From Halanaerobium kushneri (GTDB lineage Bacteria > Bacillota > Halanaerobiia > Halanaerobiales > Halanaerobiaceae): a DNA stretch of 64,000 nucleotides. Of this stretch, positions 25,951 to 35,176 are shown piece after piece. Numbering within the stretch: position 1 is the stretch's first letter; each line of letters begins with the position of its first letter. The notes under the pieces are model-generated. The model did no database searches, was not told where the DNA came from, and was given only the letters and a program-made list of their open reading frames with translations. The position numbers were made by a program, and so were the translations under genes. The stretch lies in contig NZ_FTNC01000001.1 in assembly GCF_900156285.1 (NCBI RefSeq), positions 248,001 to 312,000 of the forward strand, written 5' to 3'.

Positions 25951-26733
25951 TTATGCTTTAAGTTTTTCTAATTCGTCTAATAGATTATCATTAAGAACTT
26001 TAATATAGGTACCCTTCATTCCCAATGAACGAGATTCTATAACTCCAGCACTCTCAAATTTACGCAGTGCATTTACAATTACTGATCTAGTAATACCGAC
26101 TCTATCTGCAACTTTACTGGCTACTAATAGGCCTTCTTCTCCATCCAGTTCTTCAAAAATATGTTCAATTGCTTCTAACTCGGAGTAAGATAGAGTGTCA
26201 ATCGCTATTTGAACAGCTGCCTTTTTACGGGCTTCTTTTTCTACTCTCTCACTGCGGGAACGTAAAATTTCCATTCCAACAACTGAAGCACCATATTCTG
26301 CCAGAACTAAATCTTCATCATTAAACTCAGACCCATAACGAGCTAAAACTAAGGTGCCAAGTCTATCTCCGCCCCCAATTACAGGTACGATAGTTGTTAA
26401 TTTATCTTCAAATAAACAGTCCTCACCATCAGCAAATACACACTTGCCATCTTTTTGTTCAATATTTGACTTTGTTTCTCTAATTCTTAACAGACCTTTA
26501 TTATAGTCTTCTGGAAATTCACCGTGGTCAATCACTTCTTCTTCCATAATATCACATTCAAAATCATCAAGCAGACTATAACCTAAAATTTTACCCTTTT
26601 TACTTGTTACATATACATTACACTGCATTGCTTCTTTTAGCACATAAGCCATATCGGAAAAATCTACTGCATTACCACCTGTTCTCTGTAATAAACGGTT
26701 GATCTTCCTACTCTTTTCTAATAAACTACCCAT
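25951..26733 (-). CDS. codY: GTP-sensing global transcriptional repressor CodY
   Basis: A 260-residue regulator which, bound to branched-chain amino acids and GTP, represses nutrient-limitation genes in Firmicutes. The N-terminal GAF-type domain (to about 155) carries [14 protein letters not shown] and the central cofactor-binding region. The C-terminal winged helix has [20 protein letters not shown] and the [14 protein letters not shown] wing, almost identical to Bacillus. The longest frame adds five codons that contain the GGAGGAG site. The ATG at 26733 is the real start. It ends the hslV-hslU-codY operon, the same order as Bacillus clpQ-clpY-codY. Confidence 0.97.
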   Translation of the reverse strand: MGSLLEKSRKINRLLQRTGGNAVDFSDMAYVLKEAMQCNVYVTSKKGKILGYSLLDDFECDIMEEEVIDHGEFPEDYNKGLLRIRETKSNIEQKDGKCVFADGEDCLFEDKLTTIVPVIGGGDRLGTLVLARYGSEFNDEDLVLAEYGASVVGMEILRSRSERVEKEARKKAAVQIAIDTLSYSELEAIEHIFEELDGEEGLLVASKVADRVGITRSVIVNALRKFESAGVIESRSLGMKGTYIKVLNDNLLDELEKLKA

Positions 26734-26762
26734 TTTTATCTCCTCCATTTTCAGTTTTTAAA

Positions 26763-28160
26763 TTATAGAATATATTTACTTAAGTCTTTATTTGCAACTA
26801 CATCTTTCAGTTTTTCGTTTACATAATCTACATCAATATCAATTTTTTTGTCTGCCATAGTTGGAGCCTCAAAGGAAAGATCTTCAAGCAATTTTTCCAT
26901 TATTGTGTGCAACCTTCTGGCTCCTATATTTTCTGTCTCTTCATTAATATCATAAGCAAAGCTGGAAATTTCCTCTATTGCAGTTTCGGTAAAATTAATT
27001 TTTATACCCTCTGTTTCAAGTAAGGCTTTATACTGTTTAACCAGAGAATTCTGAGGTAGTAACAGTATATCTTTAAAATTATCGCGACTGAGACTATCTA
27101 AATTCACCCGTAAAGGGAATCTCCCCTGAAGTTCTGGTATTAAATCAGCCGGCGAAGATACATGGAAAGCTCCTGCAGCAATAAAGAGAATATGATCGGT
27201 CTTTACTGAACCATGTTTGGTACTTACAGTTGATCCTTCAACAATCGGTAAAATGTCACGCTGAACACCCTGGCGAGAAACCTCAGGCCCCGAATTTGAT
27301 TCTCTTCCTGCTATTTTATCAATTTCATCTAAAAAGATTATTCCATCTTCTTCTACTTTTTCAATCGCTTCTGACTTAACCTGATCCATATCAATTAATT
27401 TTTGTGCTTCTTCATCTTTAAGCATCTCTTTTGCCTGAGCAACAGTAACTTTCTTTTTCTGCTTTTTATTTGGAAAAATATTGCCCAGCATATCCTGAAA
27501 ATTAATTCCCATCTGTTCCACACCAGATTCAGAAAAAACTTCCATCATCTGAGAATTACTTTCTTCTACTTCGATTTCTATTTTTTGATCATCTAACTTA
27601 CCTTCTTTAATTCTTTTAAACATTCTTTTTCTTCTGGCAGCAACCCGATCGTCAGTATCAGAGTTAGAAGCATTAATATCATCAACCAAGTTCGAATAAT
27701 AATCATCTTTCCCTTTTGATTTAGCAGGGAACATATGATTAACAATTCGCTGGATCGCCTGTTTTTCAGCCTCCTTTTCGACTGATTCCATTTTTTCTTC
27801 CTTTACCATTCTGATTGCTGATTCAGTTAAGTCTCTAATCATAGACTCAACATCACGGCCAACATAACCTACTTCTGTAAATTTAGTCACTTCTATTTTA
27901 ATAAATGGAGCTCTGGCAATTTTAGCAAGTCTGCGTGCAATTTCAGTTTTACCAACTCCAGTAGGTCCAATCATCAAAATATTTTTCGGAATGATTTCAT
28001 CTTTCATCTCATCTTTAACCAGTTTTCTTCTGTATCTGTTTCTTAAAGCTATTGCAACTGATCTTTTAGCTTTATTCTGTCCAATAATGTATTTATCAAG
28101 TTCAGCAACAATTTCCTGTGGGGTTAATTGATTAATCACCTGTTTCAGACTCACCTCCAT
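26763..28160 (-). CDS. hslU: ATP-dependent protease ATPase subunit HslU (ClpY)
   Basis: A 465-residue AAA+ unfoldase that feeds substrates to the HslV peptidase. It shows the N-terminal [17 protein letters not shown], Walker [17 protein letters not shown], the pore-loop region [19 protein letters not shown], an inserted I-domain (about 110-240), Walker [12 protein letters not shown], the sensor and [18 protein letters not shown], and the C-terminal tail KDLSKYIL that inserts into HslV. The start overlaps hslV by 29 bases. The ATG at 28160 has GAGGAG four bases upstream. A GTG two codons on is a possible alternative. Confidence 0.97.
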   Translation of the reverse strand: MEVSLKQVINQLTPQEIVAELDKYIIGQNKAKRSVAIALRNRYRRKLVKDEMKDEIIPKNILMIGPTGVGKTEIARRLAKIARAPFIKIEVTKFTEVGYVGRDVESMIRDLTESAIRMVKEEKMESVEKEAEKQAIQRIVNHMFPAKSKGKDDYYSNLVDDINASNSDTDDRVAARRKRMFKRIKEGKLDDQKIEIEVEESNSQMMEVFSESGVEQMGINFQDMLGNIFPNKKQKKKVTVAQAKEMLKDEEAQKLIDMDQVKSEAIEKVEEDGIIFLDEIDKIAGRESNSGPEVSRQGVQRDILPIVEGSTVSTKHGSVKTDHILFIAAGAFHVSSPADLIPELQGRFPLRVNLDSLSRDNFKDILLLPQNSLVKQYKALLETEGIKINFTETAIEEISSFAYDINEETENIGARRLHTIMEKLLEDLSFEAPTMADKKIDIDVDYVNEKLKDVVANKDLSKYIL

Positions 28161-28701
28161 CCAACTCCTCTAAAGTAATATTTTCATTGGTATAAATACA
28201 AATAGAAGCCGCTATTTTAAGTGCTTCACTGGCAATATCCCCGGCATTCAGACCCTGGCTGTGTTCTGAAAGTGCTGTAGCAGCCGCACGTGCATAAGGG
28301 CCACCAGAACCAATAGCAGTAATATTGCCATCAGGTTCAATCACATCACCATTACCCGAAATTATAAGGATTTCCTCCAGATTCGCAACAATTAGCAAAG
28401 CTTCAAGTTTTCGCAAAATTTTATCTGTCCGCCATTCTTTGGCCAGCTCAACAGCTGCCCGCTGCAGACTTCCATGATATTCTTCCAGTTTACCCTCAAA
28501 TTTTTCAAACAGAGTAAAAGCATCTGCAGATGTCCCGGCAAAACCAGCTAAAATTTCACCATTATATAATCTTCTGACTTTTCTGGCTGTACTCTTCATA
28601 ACTGTATTGCCCAGAGTGACCTGACCATCTCCAGCTAAAGCCATACAACCATTATGTTTCACAGCAACTATGGTAGTTGCATCAAAATCTGTAATTGACA
28701 A
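28132..28701 (-). CDS. hslV: ATP-dependent protease peptidase subunit HslV (ClpQ/CodW)
   Basis: A 189-residue proteasome-like peptidase. [54 protein letters not shown] and [13 protein letters not shown] are diagnostic. Translation starts at a TTG seven bases after AAAGGAGG, giving [14 protein letters not shown]. Like Bacillus CodW, it carries a short N-terminal extension with Ser at position 2 before the TT pair that forms the catalytic N-terminus of E. coli HslV. It heads the hslV-hslU-codY operon behind a good promoter. The Bacillus neighbours trmFO and codV (xerC) are not between topA and hslV. Confidence 0.96.
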   Translation of the reverse strand: MSITDFDATTIVAVKHNGCMALAGDGQVTLGNTVMKSTARKVRRLYNGEILAGFAGTSADAFTLFEKFEGKLEEYHGSLQRAAVELAKEWRTDKILRKLEALLIVANLEEILIISGNGDVIEPDGNITAIGSGGPYARAAATALSEHSQGLNAGDIASEALKIAASICIYTNENITLEELDGGESETGD

Positions 28702-28751
28702 TTTAGAACCTCCTTTACTTATAAGCTTATATTTTTTAAATTGTCACATGA

Positions 28752-28840
28752 TTCAAAATATTTTAATCTATTTTGTTTATATTACCATGAAAAGATCAAA
28801 AAAGTCAAGTTATCGCTCTAAATTTCACAATATTTTAATC
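28752..28840. repeat. Two 17-base direct repeats flanking the hslV promoter
   Basis: TTCAAAATATTTTAATC (28752-28768) and TTCACAATATTTTAATC (28824-28840) agree at 16 of 17 positions and are 72 bases apart, close to seven helical turns. One lies downstream of the -10 and one upstream of the -35 of the hslV promoter. They could be operator half-sites, but the high AT content makes chance similarity possible. Confidence 0.4.
28779..28808 (-). promoter_or_regulatory. Sigma-A promoter of hslV-hslU-codY
   Basis: TTGACT, an 18-base spacer and TAATAT on the minus strand, about 75 bases before the hslV TTG. Confidence 0.7.
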
Positions 28841-28921
28841 AATTTTTAATCTTTTACATAGGCAGCGTTTAGTTTTATTAGTTATCATTATTATTGCAAA
28901 CGCTTTCCTAACAAGGTTTCT

Positions 28922-28965
28922 AAAAGCTTTCTCCAGAAATAACGCTAATCAATCTGGAGAAAGCT
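28922..28965 (-). terminator. Intrinsic terminator after topA
   Basis: A perfect 12-bp stem (AGCTTTCTCCAG with CTGGAGAAAGCT) encloses a 17-base loop and is followed by TTTT on the minus strand. It closes the dprA-smg-topA unit. Confidence 0.85.
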
Positions 28966-28980
28966 AATTTTTCTGGTTAA

Positions 28981-31059
28981 TTAGTCTGCTTTTTCTGTAT
29001 GTCCACATTCTTTATTAGTACACTTATAATGTTTACCTTTAGCCTTGGTAGTTTTCTCCACCATTAAACTGCCGCATTCAGGACATGGTTTTTTAACCGG
29101 TTTATTCCAGCTCATAAAATTGCAGTCAGGATAATTACTACATCCATAAAAAGTTCTACCTTTTTTGGAAGTTCTTTCTATAATCTCTCCATCCTCACAT
29201 TCAGGACAGTCAACCCCTGTCTTAATCAAATAGGGTTTTGTATTTTTACATTCTGGATAACTTGAGCAGGCTAAAAATTTACCATAACGCCCGTATTTGA
29301 CAACCATTGGGCTACCGCATTTATCACAGACTTCATCTGTTTCCTCAACTATTTGAACATTTTCCATATTTTCTCTTGCATTTTCAAGTCTCTCATAAAA
29401 AGGTTCGTAAAAATCTCTTAAGATTTTTTTCCAGTCTTCATTTCCATTTTCTATTTCATCAAGTCTCTTTTCAAGTTCAGCAGTAAATTCAACATCTGTT
29501 ACATCCGGAAAATATTCAGTCAACAGCTCAGTTACAGTCTCCCCAAGTTCTGTTGGTTCAAAATAACGACCATCTTTTTTTACATAATCTCGAGATTCTA
29601 TAGTTGAAAGTGTAGGCGCATAGGTACTCGGACGTCCTATACCTTCTTCTTCCAGTGTTTTTACCAGAGTTGCCTCAGAATATCTGGGAGGTGGTGTAGT
29701 AAAATGCTGCTCGGGATTTGTATCTATTAAACTATAGCCGTCACCTTCCTTTAAAACTGGAAGATCAATATCATCTTCCTTTTCTTTACCAGTTAAAATC
29801 AAATGACCTGGGAATAAAAGTCGAGAACCGCTGACTCTAAATTTATATTTATCTCCAGCCTTAAACTGAGCTGAAATACTTTCATAAAGAGCTGGACTCA
29901 TCTGACTGGCTACAAATCTTTTCCAGATTAAATTATATAATTTATACTGATCCTTGGAAAGATGCTTTTTCATCTTCTCAGGAGTTCTCTGAGTATCAGT
30001 AGGTCTAATAGCCTCATGAGCATCCTGAGCATTATTATTATTCTTTGATTTTTTCTTAGAACTCTTTAAAAATTTATCACCAAATTTATTTAAAATATAA
30101 TCTTTAGCTCCATTTTTTGCTTCATTAGAAAGTCGGGTACTGTCAGTTCTGATATAAGAAATCAGACCTACTGTACCTGAACTGCCGATATCTATACCTT
30201 CATAAAGCTGCTGAGCCAGGTACATAGTCTTTTTAGCAGTAAAATTAAGCTTATTAGAAGCTCTCTGCTGTAAAGTTGAAGTTGTAAAAGGTGATTTAGG
30301 ATTACGTCTTCTTTTTCGCTTTTTAACTTTAACTATCTCAAACTCTTCTTTTTTAATATCAGCTATTACCTGATCAACCTCTTCTTTACTTTCCAGATTA
30401 AACTTTTTATTATCAATTCTATATAAATCTGCTTTAAGCTTTTCACCATTTTCATTTTTAAGAACAATCTCTAAAGTCCAGTATTCTTCTTCTTCAAAAT
30501 TGCGAATTTCTTCTTCCCTCTCACAGATGATTCTTACAGCAACTGACTGCACTCTACCAGCACTTAAACCTTTACGAACTTTTTTCCAGAGTAAGGGACT
30601 TAAACGATACCCCACAAGTCTGTCCAATAATCTTCTCGCCTGCTGTGCATCGACCAGATCTTTATTAATTGAACGTGGGTTTTTGATTGCATTTTGAATC
30701 GCATTTTTGGTAATTTCATTAAATTCTATTCTGTTATTTTCTGTATCAGATAACTTTAAAGCATAAGCTAAATGCCAGGAAATAGCCTCTCCTTCTCTAT
30801 CAGGGTCAGTCGCAAGATAAACATCTTCACTTTTTTTGGCTGCTTTTCTTAATTTATTTAAAGTCTTACCTTTACCTCTGATCGTTATATAATTTGGTTC
30901 AAAATCATTTTCTAAATCTATACCTAATTTACTTTTAGGTAAATCACGAACATGTCCCATAGAAGCTTCCACTTTATAATTTCTGCCTAAAAACTTTTTT
31001 ATAGTCTTTGCCTTTGCTGGTGATTCAACAATCACTAGATTCTTTTTTTTCTTTGCCAT
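28981..31059 (-). CDS. topA: DNA topoisomerase I
   Basis: A 692-residue type IA topoisomerase that relaxes negative supercoils. The Toprim domain has LVIVESPAKAKTIKKFLG and DPDREGEAISWHLA. The catalytic tyrosine is about residue 302, in GLISYIRTDSTRLS. EGIGRPSTYAPTL is the conserved DNA-binding block. Three C-terminal four-cysteine zinc ribbons follow (CDKCG to CSSYPEC, CPECEDG to CSNYPDC, CPECG to CTNKEC). Length equals the Bacillus protein (691). GGAGG precedes the ATG. It is the last gene of dprA-smg-topA. Confidence 0.98.
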   Translation of the reverse strand: MAKKKKNLVIVESPAKAKTIKKFLGRNYKVEASMGHVRDLPKSKLGIDLENDFEPNYITIRGKGKTLNKLRKAAKKSEDVYLATDPDREGEAISWHLAYALKLSDTENNRIEFNEITKNAIQNAIKNPRSINKDLVDAQQARRLLDRLVGYRLSPLLWKKVRKGLSAGRVQSVAVRIICEREEEIRNFEEEEYWTLEIVLKNENGEKLKADLYRIDNKKFNLESKEEVDQVIADIKKEEFEIVKVKKRKRRRNPKSPFTTSTLQQRASNKLNFTAKKTMYLAQQLYEGIDIGSSGTVGLISYIRTDSTRLSNEAKNGAKDYILNKFGDKFLKSSKKKSKNNNNAQDAHEAIRPTDTQRTPEKMKKHLSKDQYKLYNLIWKRFVASQMSPALYESISAQFKAGDKYKFRVSGSRLLFPGHLILTGKEKEDDIDLPVLKEGDGYSLIDTNPEQHFTTPPPRYSEATLVKTLEEEGIGRPSTYAPTLSTIESRDYVKKDGRYFEPTELGETVTELLTEYFPDVTDVEFTAELEKRLDEIENGNEDWKKILRDFYEPFYERLENARENMENVQIVEETDEVCDKCGSPMVVKYGRYGKFLACSSYPECKNTKPYLIKTGVDCPECEDGEIIERTSKKGRTFYGCSNYPDCNFMSWNKPVKKPCPECGSLMVEKTTKAKGKHYKCTNKECGHTEKAD

Positions 31060-31083
31060 TAAATTGATACCTCCAGTAAACTC

Positions 31084-31572
31084 TTAGTTTACTCTCTGCT
31101 GTTTTGAAAAATTTCCATCAAATTCGTTAATTTCAGCTGATATTGTAATCATTAATTCAGAATCATCTACAACATCATTTATTATATCCCAGACAAGATC
31201 AGCTCTTAAATCATCTACTGATGCAACCTGCATCATTCTATAAATTATTATTTCCAGTTCATCTGCTGATAAAATACCAAGTCTATTAAGTTTATAAATT
31301 ATTGTTTTTATTTCATTACTAAAATAAAAGCTCTCTACTTTAGTAAATACTCTATTATAGCCACTATTCATTTCGTAGTCTATATAAAAATCACGATCTT
31401 CAACTGAAATAACTTCACTAAATATAACTTCAAATGCCTCACTAATATCTTCAATTGTATATCCCTGATCTTCAAGTTCAATTATAATATCGTCCTGTTT
31501 TCGCCAGAGATCCTCATCATGGAGCATTTTCTGAATAAGAATGCTTAAGATTTCTATAACTTTTTTATTCAT
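31084..31572 (-). CDS. smg: Smg/DUF494 family protein
   Basis: A 162-residue helical protein. ILSILIQKMLHDEDL, DQGYTIEDISEAFEVI and ELEIIIYRMMQVASVDDL with DLVWDIINDVV follow the E. coli Smg pattern. Its position between dprA (smf) and topA also matches the smf-smg neighbourhood. Function is not established. The longest frame starts at 31611, but its GGGAGG lies inside it. The conserved region starts at the ATG at 31572, 27 bases after the GGGAGG. A small GGCA-GAAA-TGCC hairpin lies between and could bring them together. Confidence 0.82.
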   Translation of the reverse strand: MNKKVIEILSILIQKMLHDEDLWRKQDDIIIELEDQGYTIEDISEAFEVIFSEVISVEDRDFYIDYEMNSGYNRVFTKVESFYFSNEIKTIIYKLNRLGILSADELEIIIYRMMQVASVDDLRADLVWDIINDVVDDSELMITISAEINEFDGNFSKQQRVN

Positions 31573-31636
31573 ATTATTCTGGCATTTCTGCCGTTTAGAC
31601 CTCCCTACCATAAGAAAATCTTTAACTAGTATATTA

Positions 31637-32782
31637 TTATATTGGTTTAAGGAGATTTTGTAAACCCTTAAACTGATATTTTTTCCCTTTTAAACGAATT
31701 ATCAGGTTCATCAGTTCTAATTTTACCAGTATTTGATCCAATTTTTCTGTAGTCAAATTACTTAATTTTAATAAATCATCATAATATATTTCTATTTCAT
31801 GCTGAAAAAGTTTTAAAACAGTAATTTCCTCCCTATTTAATTCTGGATAAACAGAAGCAATTTGCTTATTATCATCTATAAATTCATTATGATGACATTT
31901 GTTTTTTTGTAAGTATCTGCTTAAATAATCAATTATATCATTTATATCTGTAAAGATAGCTGCCCCTTTTTTTATTAATCTGTTACAACCAATCGAAGCA
32001 GGGCGGTCAATATTTCCCGGTACTGCCATGATATCTTTGCCCTGATCTAGAGCATAATCTACTGTGATTAAAGTACCGCTTTTCTCTCCGGCTTCTACCA
32101 CCAGAATTAAATCCGCTAATCCACTAATTATTCTATTTCTTCTGGGGAAATTTTTTGCCCTGGGAGCAATATTAGGATTAAATTCTGTCAGCATCAATCC
32201 CCGCTTTATTATTTTTTTTGATAATAACTTATTTTGAGAAGGATAAAGATAATTGAAGCCATTTCCGAGAACAGCCGTTGTTATACCATAATCCGCCTTC
32301 AGGGCACCTTGATGGGCTGTACTGTCTATACCCCTTGCCAGCCCACTAATTATATTAATTCCTTTATCAGCCAGAGTTTCAGCTGTTTTTGCTGCCACTT
32401 TGCGGCCATAAATAGTCGAATTTCTGGAACCAATCACTGCCACTGCTGGCAACTGAAAGTTTAAGCAGCCTCGATAAAAAATAACAGGAGGGGGATCGTA
32501 TATTTCCTTTAATCTGTCTGGATAATCTTTATCGGTTAAGGTAAGATAATTTATATTTTCTTTTTTTAAATTTTTTAAAATTTTTACGGCATCAAATTTT
32601 TTCTTTTTTCGATTGAAATGTTTTATTTTAGAATCTGTCAGACCAAGCTCTTTTAAATATCTTTTATTTAATGACCACAGTTTTTCCAGATTCTCAAGTT
32701 TATTTGTTAAGTTAATTATCGTTCGCGGTCCAAAACCACTTAACTGATTTAAAAAAATTATTACAGCAGCATTTATATCCAT
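31637..32782 (-). CDS. dprA: DNA-processing protein DprA (Smf)
   Basis: A 381-residue DprA. It loads RecA on incoming single-stranded DNA during natural transformation and may also act in general recombination. An N-terminal helix-hairpin-helix/SAM-like part (to about 85) precedes the Rossmann-like core with VIGSRNSTIYGRKVA, GLARGIDSTAHQGAL, GNGFNYLYPSQN, SGTLITVDYAL and the phosphate motif PGNIDRPASIGCNRLI. A C-terminal winged helix (about 320-381) follows. GGAGG precedes the ATG and a near-consensus promoter is only about 25 bases upstream. comM, another transformation-linked gene, is 8 kb away in this window. Confidence 0.95.
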   Translation of the reverse strand: MDINAAVIIFLNQLSGFGPRTIINLTNKLENLEKLWSLNKRYLKELGLTDSKIKHFNRKKKKFDAVKILKNLKKENINYLTLTDKDYPDRLKEIYDPPPVIFYRGCLNFQLPAVAVIGSRNSTIYGRKVAAKTAETLADKGINIISGLARGIDSTAHQGALKADYGITTAVLGNGFNYLYPSQNKLLSKKIIKRGLMLTEFNPNIAPRAKNFPRRNRIISGLADLILVVEAGEKSGTLITVDYALDQGKDIMAVPGNIDRPASIGCNRLIKKGAAIFTDINDIIDYLSRYLQKNKCHHNEFIDDNKQIASVYPELNREEITVLKLFQHEIEIYYDDLLKLSNLTTEKLDQILVKLELMNLIIRLKGKKYQFKGLQNLLKPI

Positions 32783-32807
32783 ATTTTACCTCCTAAGTTT
32801 TAATTAT

Positions 32808-32836
32808 ATTATATACCTAAAAAATACTAAAATCAA
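32808..32836 (-). promoter_or_regulatory. Sigma-A promoter of dprA-smg-topA
   Basis: TTGATT, a 17-base spacer and TATAAT on the minus strand. The transcript would start near 32801, leaving a leader of only about 20 bases. A 13-base palindrome (TTGTTTCAAACAA, 32840-32852) abuts the -35 side. Confidence 0.75.
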
Positions 32837-32941
32837 TTTTTGTTTCAAACAATTATATCTAAGTTAAAAAAGGAAATAACCCTCGATCCTTGAATAATAT
32901 AATTAACAGAAATTATCAAAAATCTAAAGGAGGTAAATTTA

Positions 32942-34432
32942 TTGCTAAAATCTACTAAGTATAATACTATTTTATATTTTTTAAGTATTCTAGCCTTTAT
33001 TATGGCTTTTATTATAGTTATACCTCTAATTCTAGCTTTTATCTATCAGGATGGTAATAATATTTATCAGGCATTTTATTATACGATTATAATTTCTTTA
33101 ATTACTGGTACAATTCTAAAACTACCAACAGATCCAGAAAATATATATATTGATTTAACTACCGCCATGCTGCTCTGTGCTACAGGCTGGATTATTGTTT
33201 CCTTACTTGGGGCTCTTCCTTTTATGATTGGCATCGAAAAATCATTCATTGATTCTTTTTTTGAGGCTGTAAGTGGGTTTACTACTACTGGGATTACCGT
33301 TTTTACCGGTCTTGATTTAATGCCAAAATCTATAATTTTCTGGCGCAGTTTAATGCAGCTCCTGGGAGGACTTGGAATTTTAACTTTTTTTCTTTTAATT
33401 TCTACTCGAGCTCAGGGAGAAACCTGGCAGCTTTTTAGTGCGGAAAGTCATAAAATTAATGTTTCGCGGCCGGTTCCAAATATCTTTAAAACTGTAAAGA
33501 TTCTCTGGATGATTTATTTAGGCTTTATGTTTTTAGAAAGTATTATTCTAATTTTTTTGGGCCTATCTGTTTTTGATGCTTTTACTCACAGTTTTACTAC
33601 ACTTTCTACCGGAGGATTTTCTCATTATGATGCAAGCATTGCCCATTATGCTAATAGTGGTTATTCTCATTATATTTTAATTGAATATATAATTACTTTC
33701 TTTATGTTTTTAGGCGGAGTCAATTTTCTGCTTCATTTTAGATTCTTTACTGGAAATTACAAAAGTATTAAAAACAACAGTGAATTAAAAACTTTTATCA
33801 AGCTAATTCTTTATTCGACAATTTTTATTACTATTTTGATTATTATTTTAAATACTGCTGGTAATTTTAACGCTGAAGAAATCTTTAGAAAAACTTTATT
33901 TCAGGTTACTTCTATTATAACTACTACAGGTTTTGGAACTCATGATATTAACTCTACTTTTTTCCCGGCAGCAGCCAGACAGATCTTTCTAGTTTTCATG
34001 CTAATTGGGGGTAGTGTTGGCTCTACTGCTGGTGGTATTAAAGTAATGCGACTAAATATCCTGGGACGCTTATTTAAAAGAGAAATTAAAAAAATTTATT
34101 TGCCAGATCATGCTGTTCTACCGGTAACACTTGATCAGGGTATTATTGATAGTGATGAAATAAATAAACTAACAGGTTTGTTTTCTTTCTGGCTGGTTTT
34201 AATTGTAGTAGGAGGTATTATTACTTCTATCTTTTCTGATTTGGATGGCTGGCAGGCTTTTTCAGGCATGTTTTCAGCCATGGGAAATATTGGACCTTTT
34301 TTCTTTTCAGTAGAAAAAATGGCTTCACTCTCTCCAATTATAAAAATGACTTATATAATAGGAATGCTGGCCGGAAGGCTTGAAATTTTACCGATAATCA
34401 TTTTATTTACTAAAAAAGCCTGGGAGAAATAA
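32942..34432 (+). CDS. Potassium uptake protein, TrkH/KtrB channel subunit
   Basis: A 496-residue membrane protein of the SKT superfamily, the K+-conducting subunit of Trk/Ktr systems. Four helix-P-loop-helix repeats are visible, with filter sequences SGFTTTGITV, TTLSTGGFSHYD, TSIITTTGFGTHD and SAMGNIGPFF; the filter glycine is present in each. The third repeat is followed by GGSVGSTAGGIKVMR, the gating-loop region. Translation begins at a TTG eight bases after AAAGGAGG. The regulatory subunit follows 33 bases later. The pair stands between divergent dprA and convergent SIMPL genes. In a halophile K+ uptake would serve osmoregulation (inference). Trk or Ktr naming is undecided. Confidence 0.94.
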   Translation: MLKSTKYNTILYFLSILAFIMAFIIVIPLILAFIYQDGNNIYQAFYYTIIISLITGTILKLPTDPENIYIDLTTAMLLCATGWIIVSLLGALPFMIGIEKSFIDSFFEAVSGFTTTGITVFTGLDLMPKSIIFWRSLMQLLGGLGILTFFLLISTRAQGETWQLFSAESHKINVSRPVPNIFKTVKILWMIYLGFMFLESIILIFLGLSVFDAFTHSFTTLSTGGFSHYDASIAHYANSGYSHYILIEYIITFFMFLGGVNFLLHFRFFTGNYKSIKNNSELKTFIKLILYSTIFITILIIILNTAGNFNAEEIFRKTLFQVTSIITTTGFGTHDINSTFFPAAARQIFLVFMLIGGSVGSTAGGIKVMRLNILGRLFKREIKKIYLPDHAVLPVTLDQGIIDSDEINKLTGLFSFWLVLIVVGGIITSIFSDLDGWQAFSGMFSAMGNIGPFFFSVEKMASLSPIIKMTYIIGMLAGRLEILPIIILFTKKAWEK

Positions 34433-34465
34433 TCTTTATATTATTTTGAAAATGGAGGTATTTAT

Positions 34466-35137
34466 ATGTATATAATAATTGCTGGTGGAGGTATTGCAGG
34501 TAGAAATCTTACTAAAAATCTTGTCCAAAAGCACGATGTAATTGTGATTGAAAAAGAACAGAGTGTTGCAGAAAAAATATACAGTAGATATGGGGCAGTA
34601 ACTGTACTGGGTAGTGCCACCAGAATCGATATCTTAAAAGAAGCTGGAATAGAAAAATGCGATGTGGCAATAGCTGTTATGAGAGATGATGCAGATAACC
34701 TTTCTTTTTCACTTTTAGCCAAAAATTTTGGAGTTGATAAAATTCTGGTGAGAATGAGAGAACCTGAGTACGAAAATGCTTATCAGATGGCTGGAGCTAC
34801 AAATATCGCAGCTACAATGGAGTTGATTGTGGATCGTTTTATTACAGACATTGAAGAACCTGATGTCCGCAAAGTAGCATCACTGGGAGATGGCAAAGCT
34901 GAAGTTTCAATTTTAACTATACCCCCGGAATCTCCAATTTCAGGAATGAAAATTTCTGATATAGTAAGTCAAAAAACTTTTCCTGAAAATTGTGTAATCG
35001 CAGGAATTTATGACAAAGCTCAGGACAGATATATTGTTCCAAGAGGAAATAGAGAAATTTTTGCTGGCAACCAGGTTTTTCTGGTCGCCTCAAAAGATGA
35101 TATGGAAAGCGCTGCTGATTTCCTTTTAAATAAATAA
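34466..35137 (+). CDS. Potassium uptake regulatory subunit, TrkA/KtrA (RCK domain)
   Basis: A 223-residue cytoplasmic RCK protein that forms a ring under the K+ channel subunit and gates it with bound nucleotides. The Rossmann domain begins MYIIIAGGGIAGRNLTKNL with an acidic residue at the end of strand 2 (VIVIEKE), and SATRIDILKEAGIEKCDVAIA follows in two blocks. The TrkA-C domain spans about 140-223. The single-RCK length equals KtrA (about 222), not the tandem E. coli TrkA. GGAGG precedes the ATG, and a strong terminator lies directly after the stop. Confidence 0.94.
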   Translation: MYIIIAGGGIAGRNLTKNLVQKHDVIVIEKEQSVAEKIYSRYGAVTVLGSATRIDILKEAGIEKCDVAIAVMRDDADNLSFSLLAKNFGVDKILVRMREPEYENAYQMAGATNIAATMELIVDRFITDIEEPDVRKVASLGDGKAEVSILTIPPESPISGMKISDIVSQKTFPENCVIAGIYDKAQDRYIVPRGNREIFAGNQVFLVASKDDMESAADFLLNK

Positions 35138-35141
35138 AAAG

Positions 35142-35176
35142 ACTGAGTGCAGTTGCTGCACTCAGTTTCTTTTTTT
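35142..35176. terminator. Terminator after the potassium uptake pair, possibly bidirectional
   Basis: ACTGAGTGCAG and CTGCACTCAGT form a perfect 11-bp stem with a three-base loop, followed by TTTCTTTTTTT on the plus strand. The SIMPL gene ends at 35175 on the other strand, with A-rich sequence on its far side, so it may stop transcripts from both sides. Confidence 0.9.
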
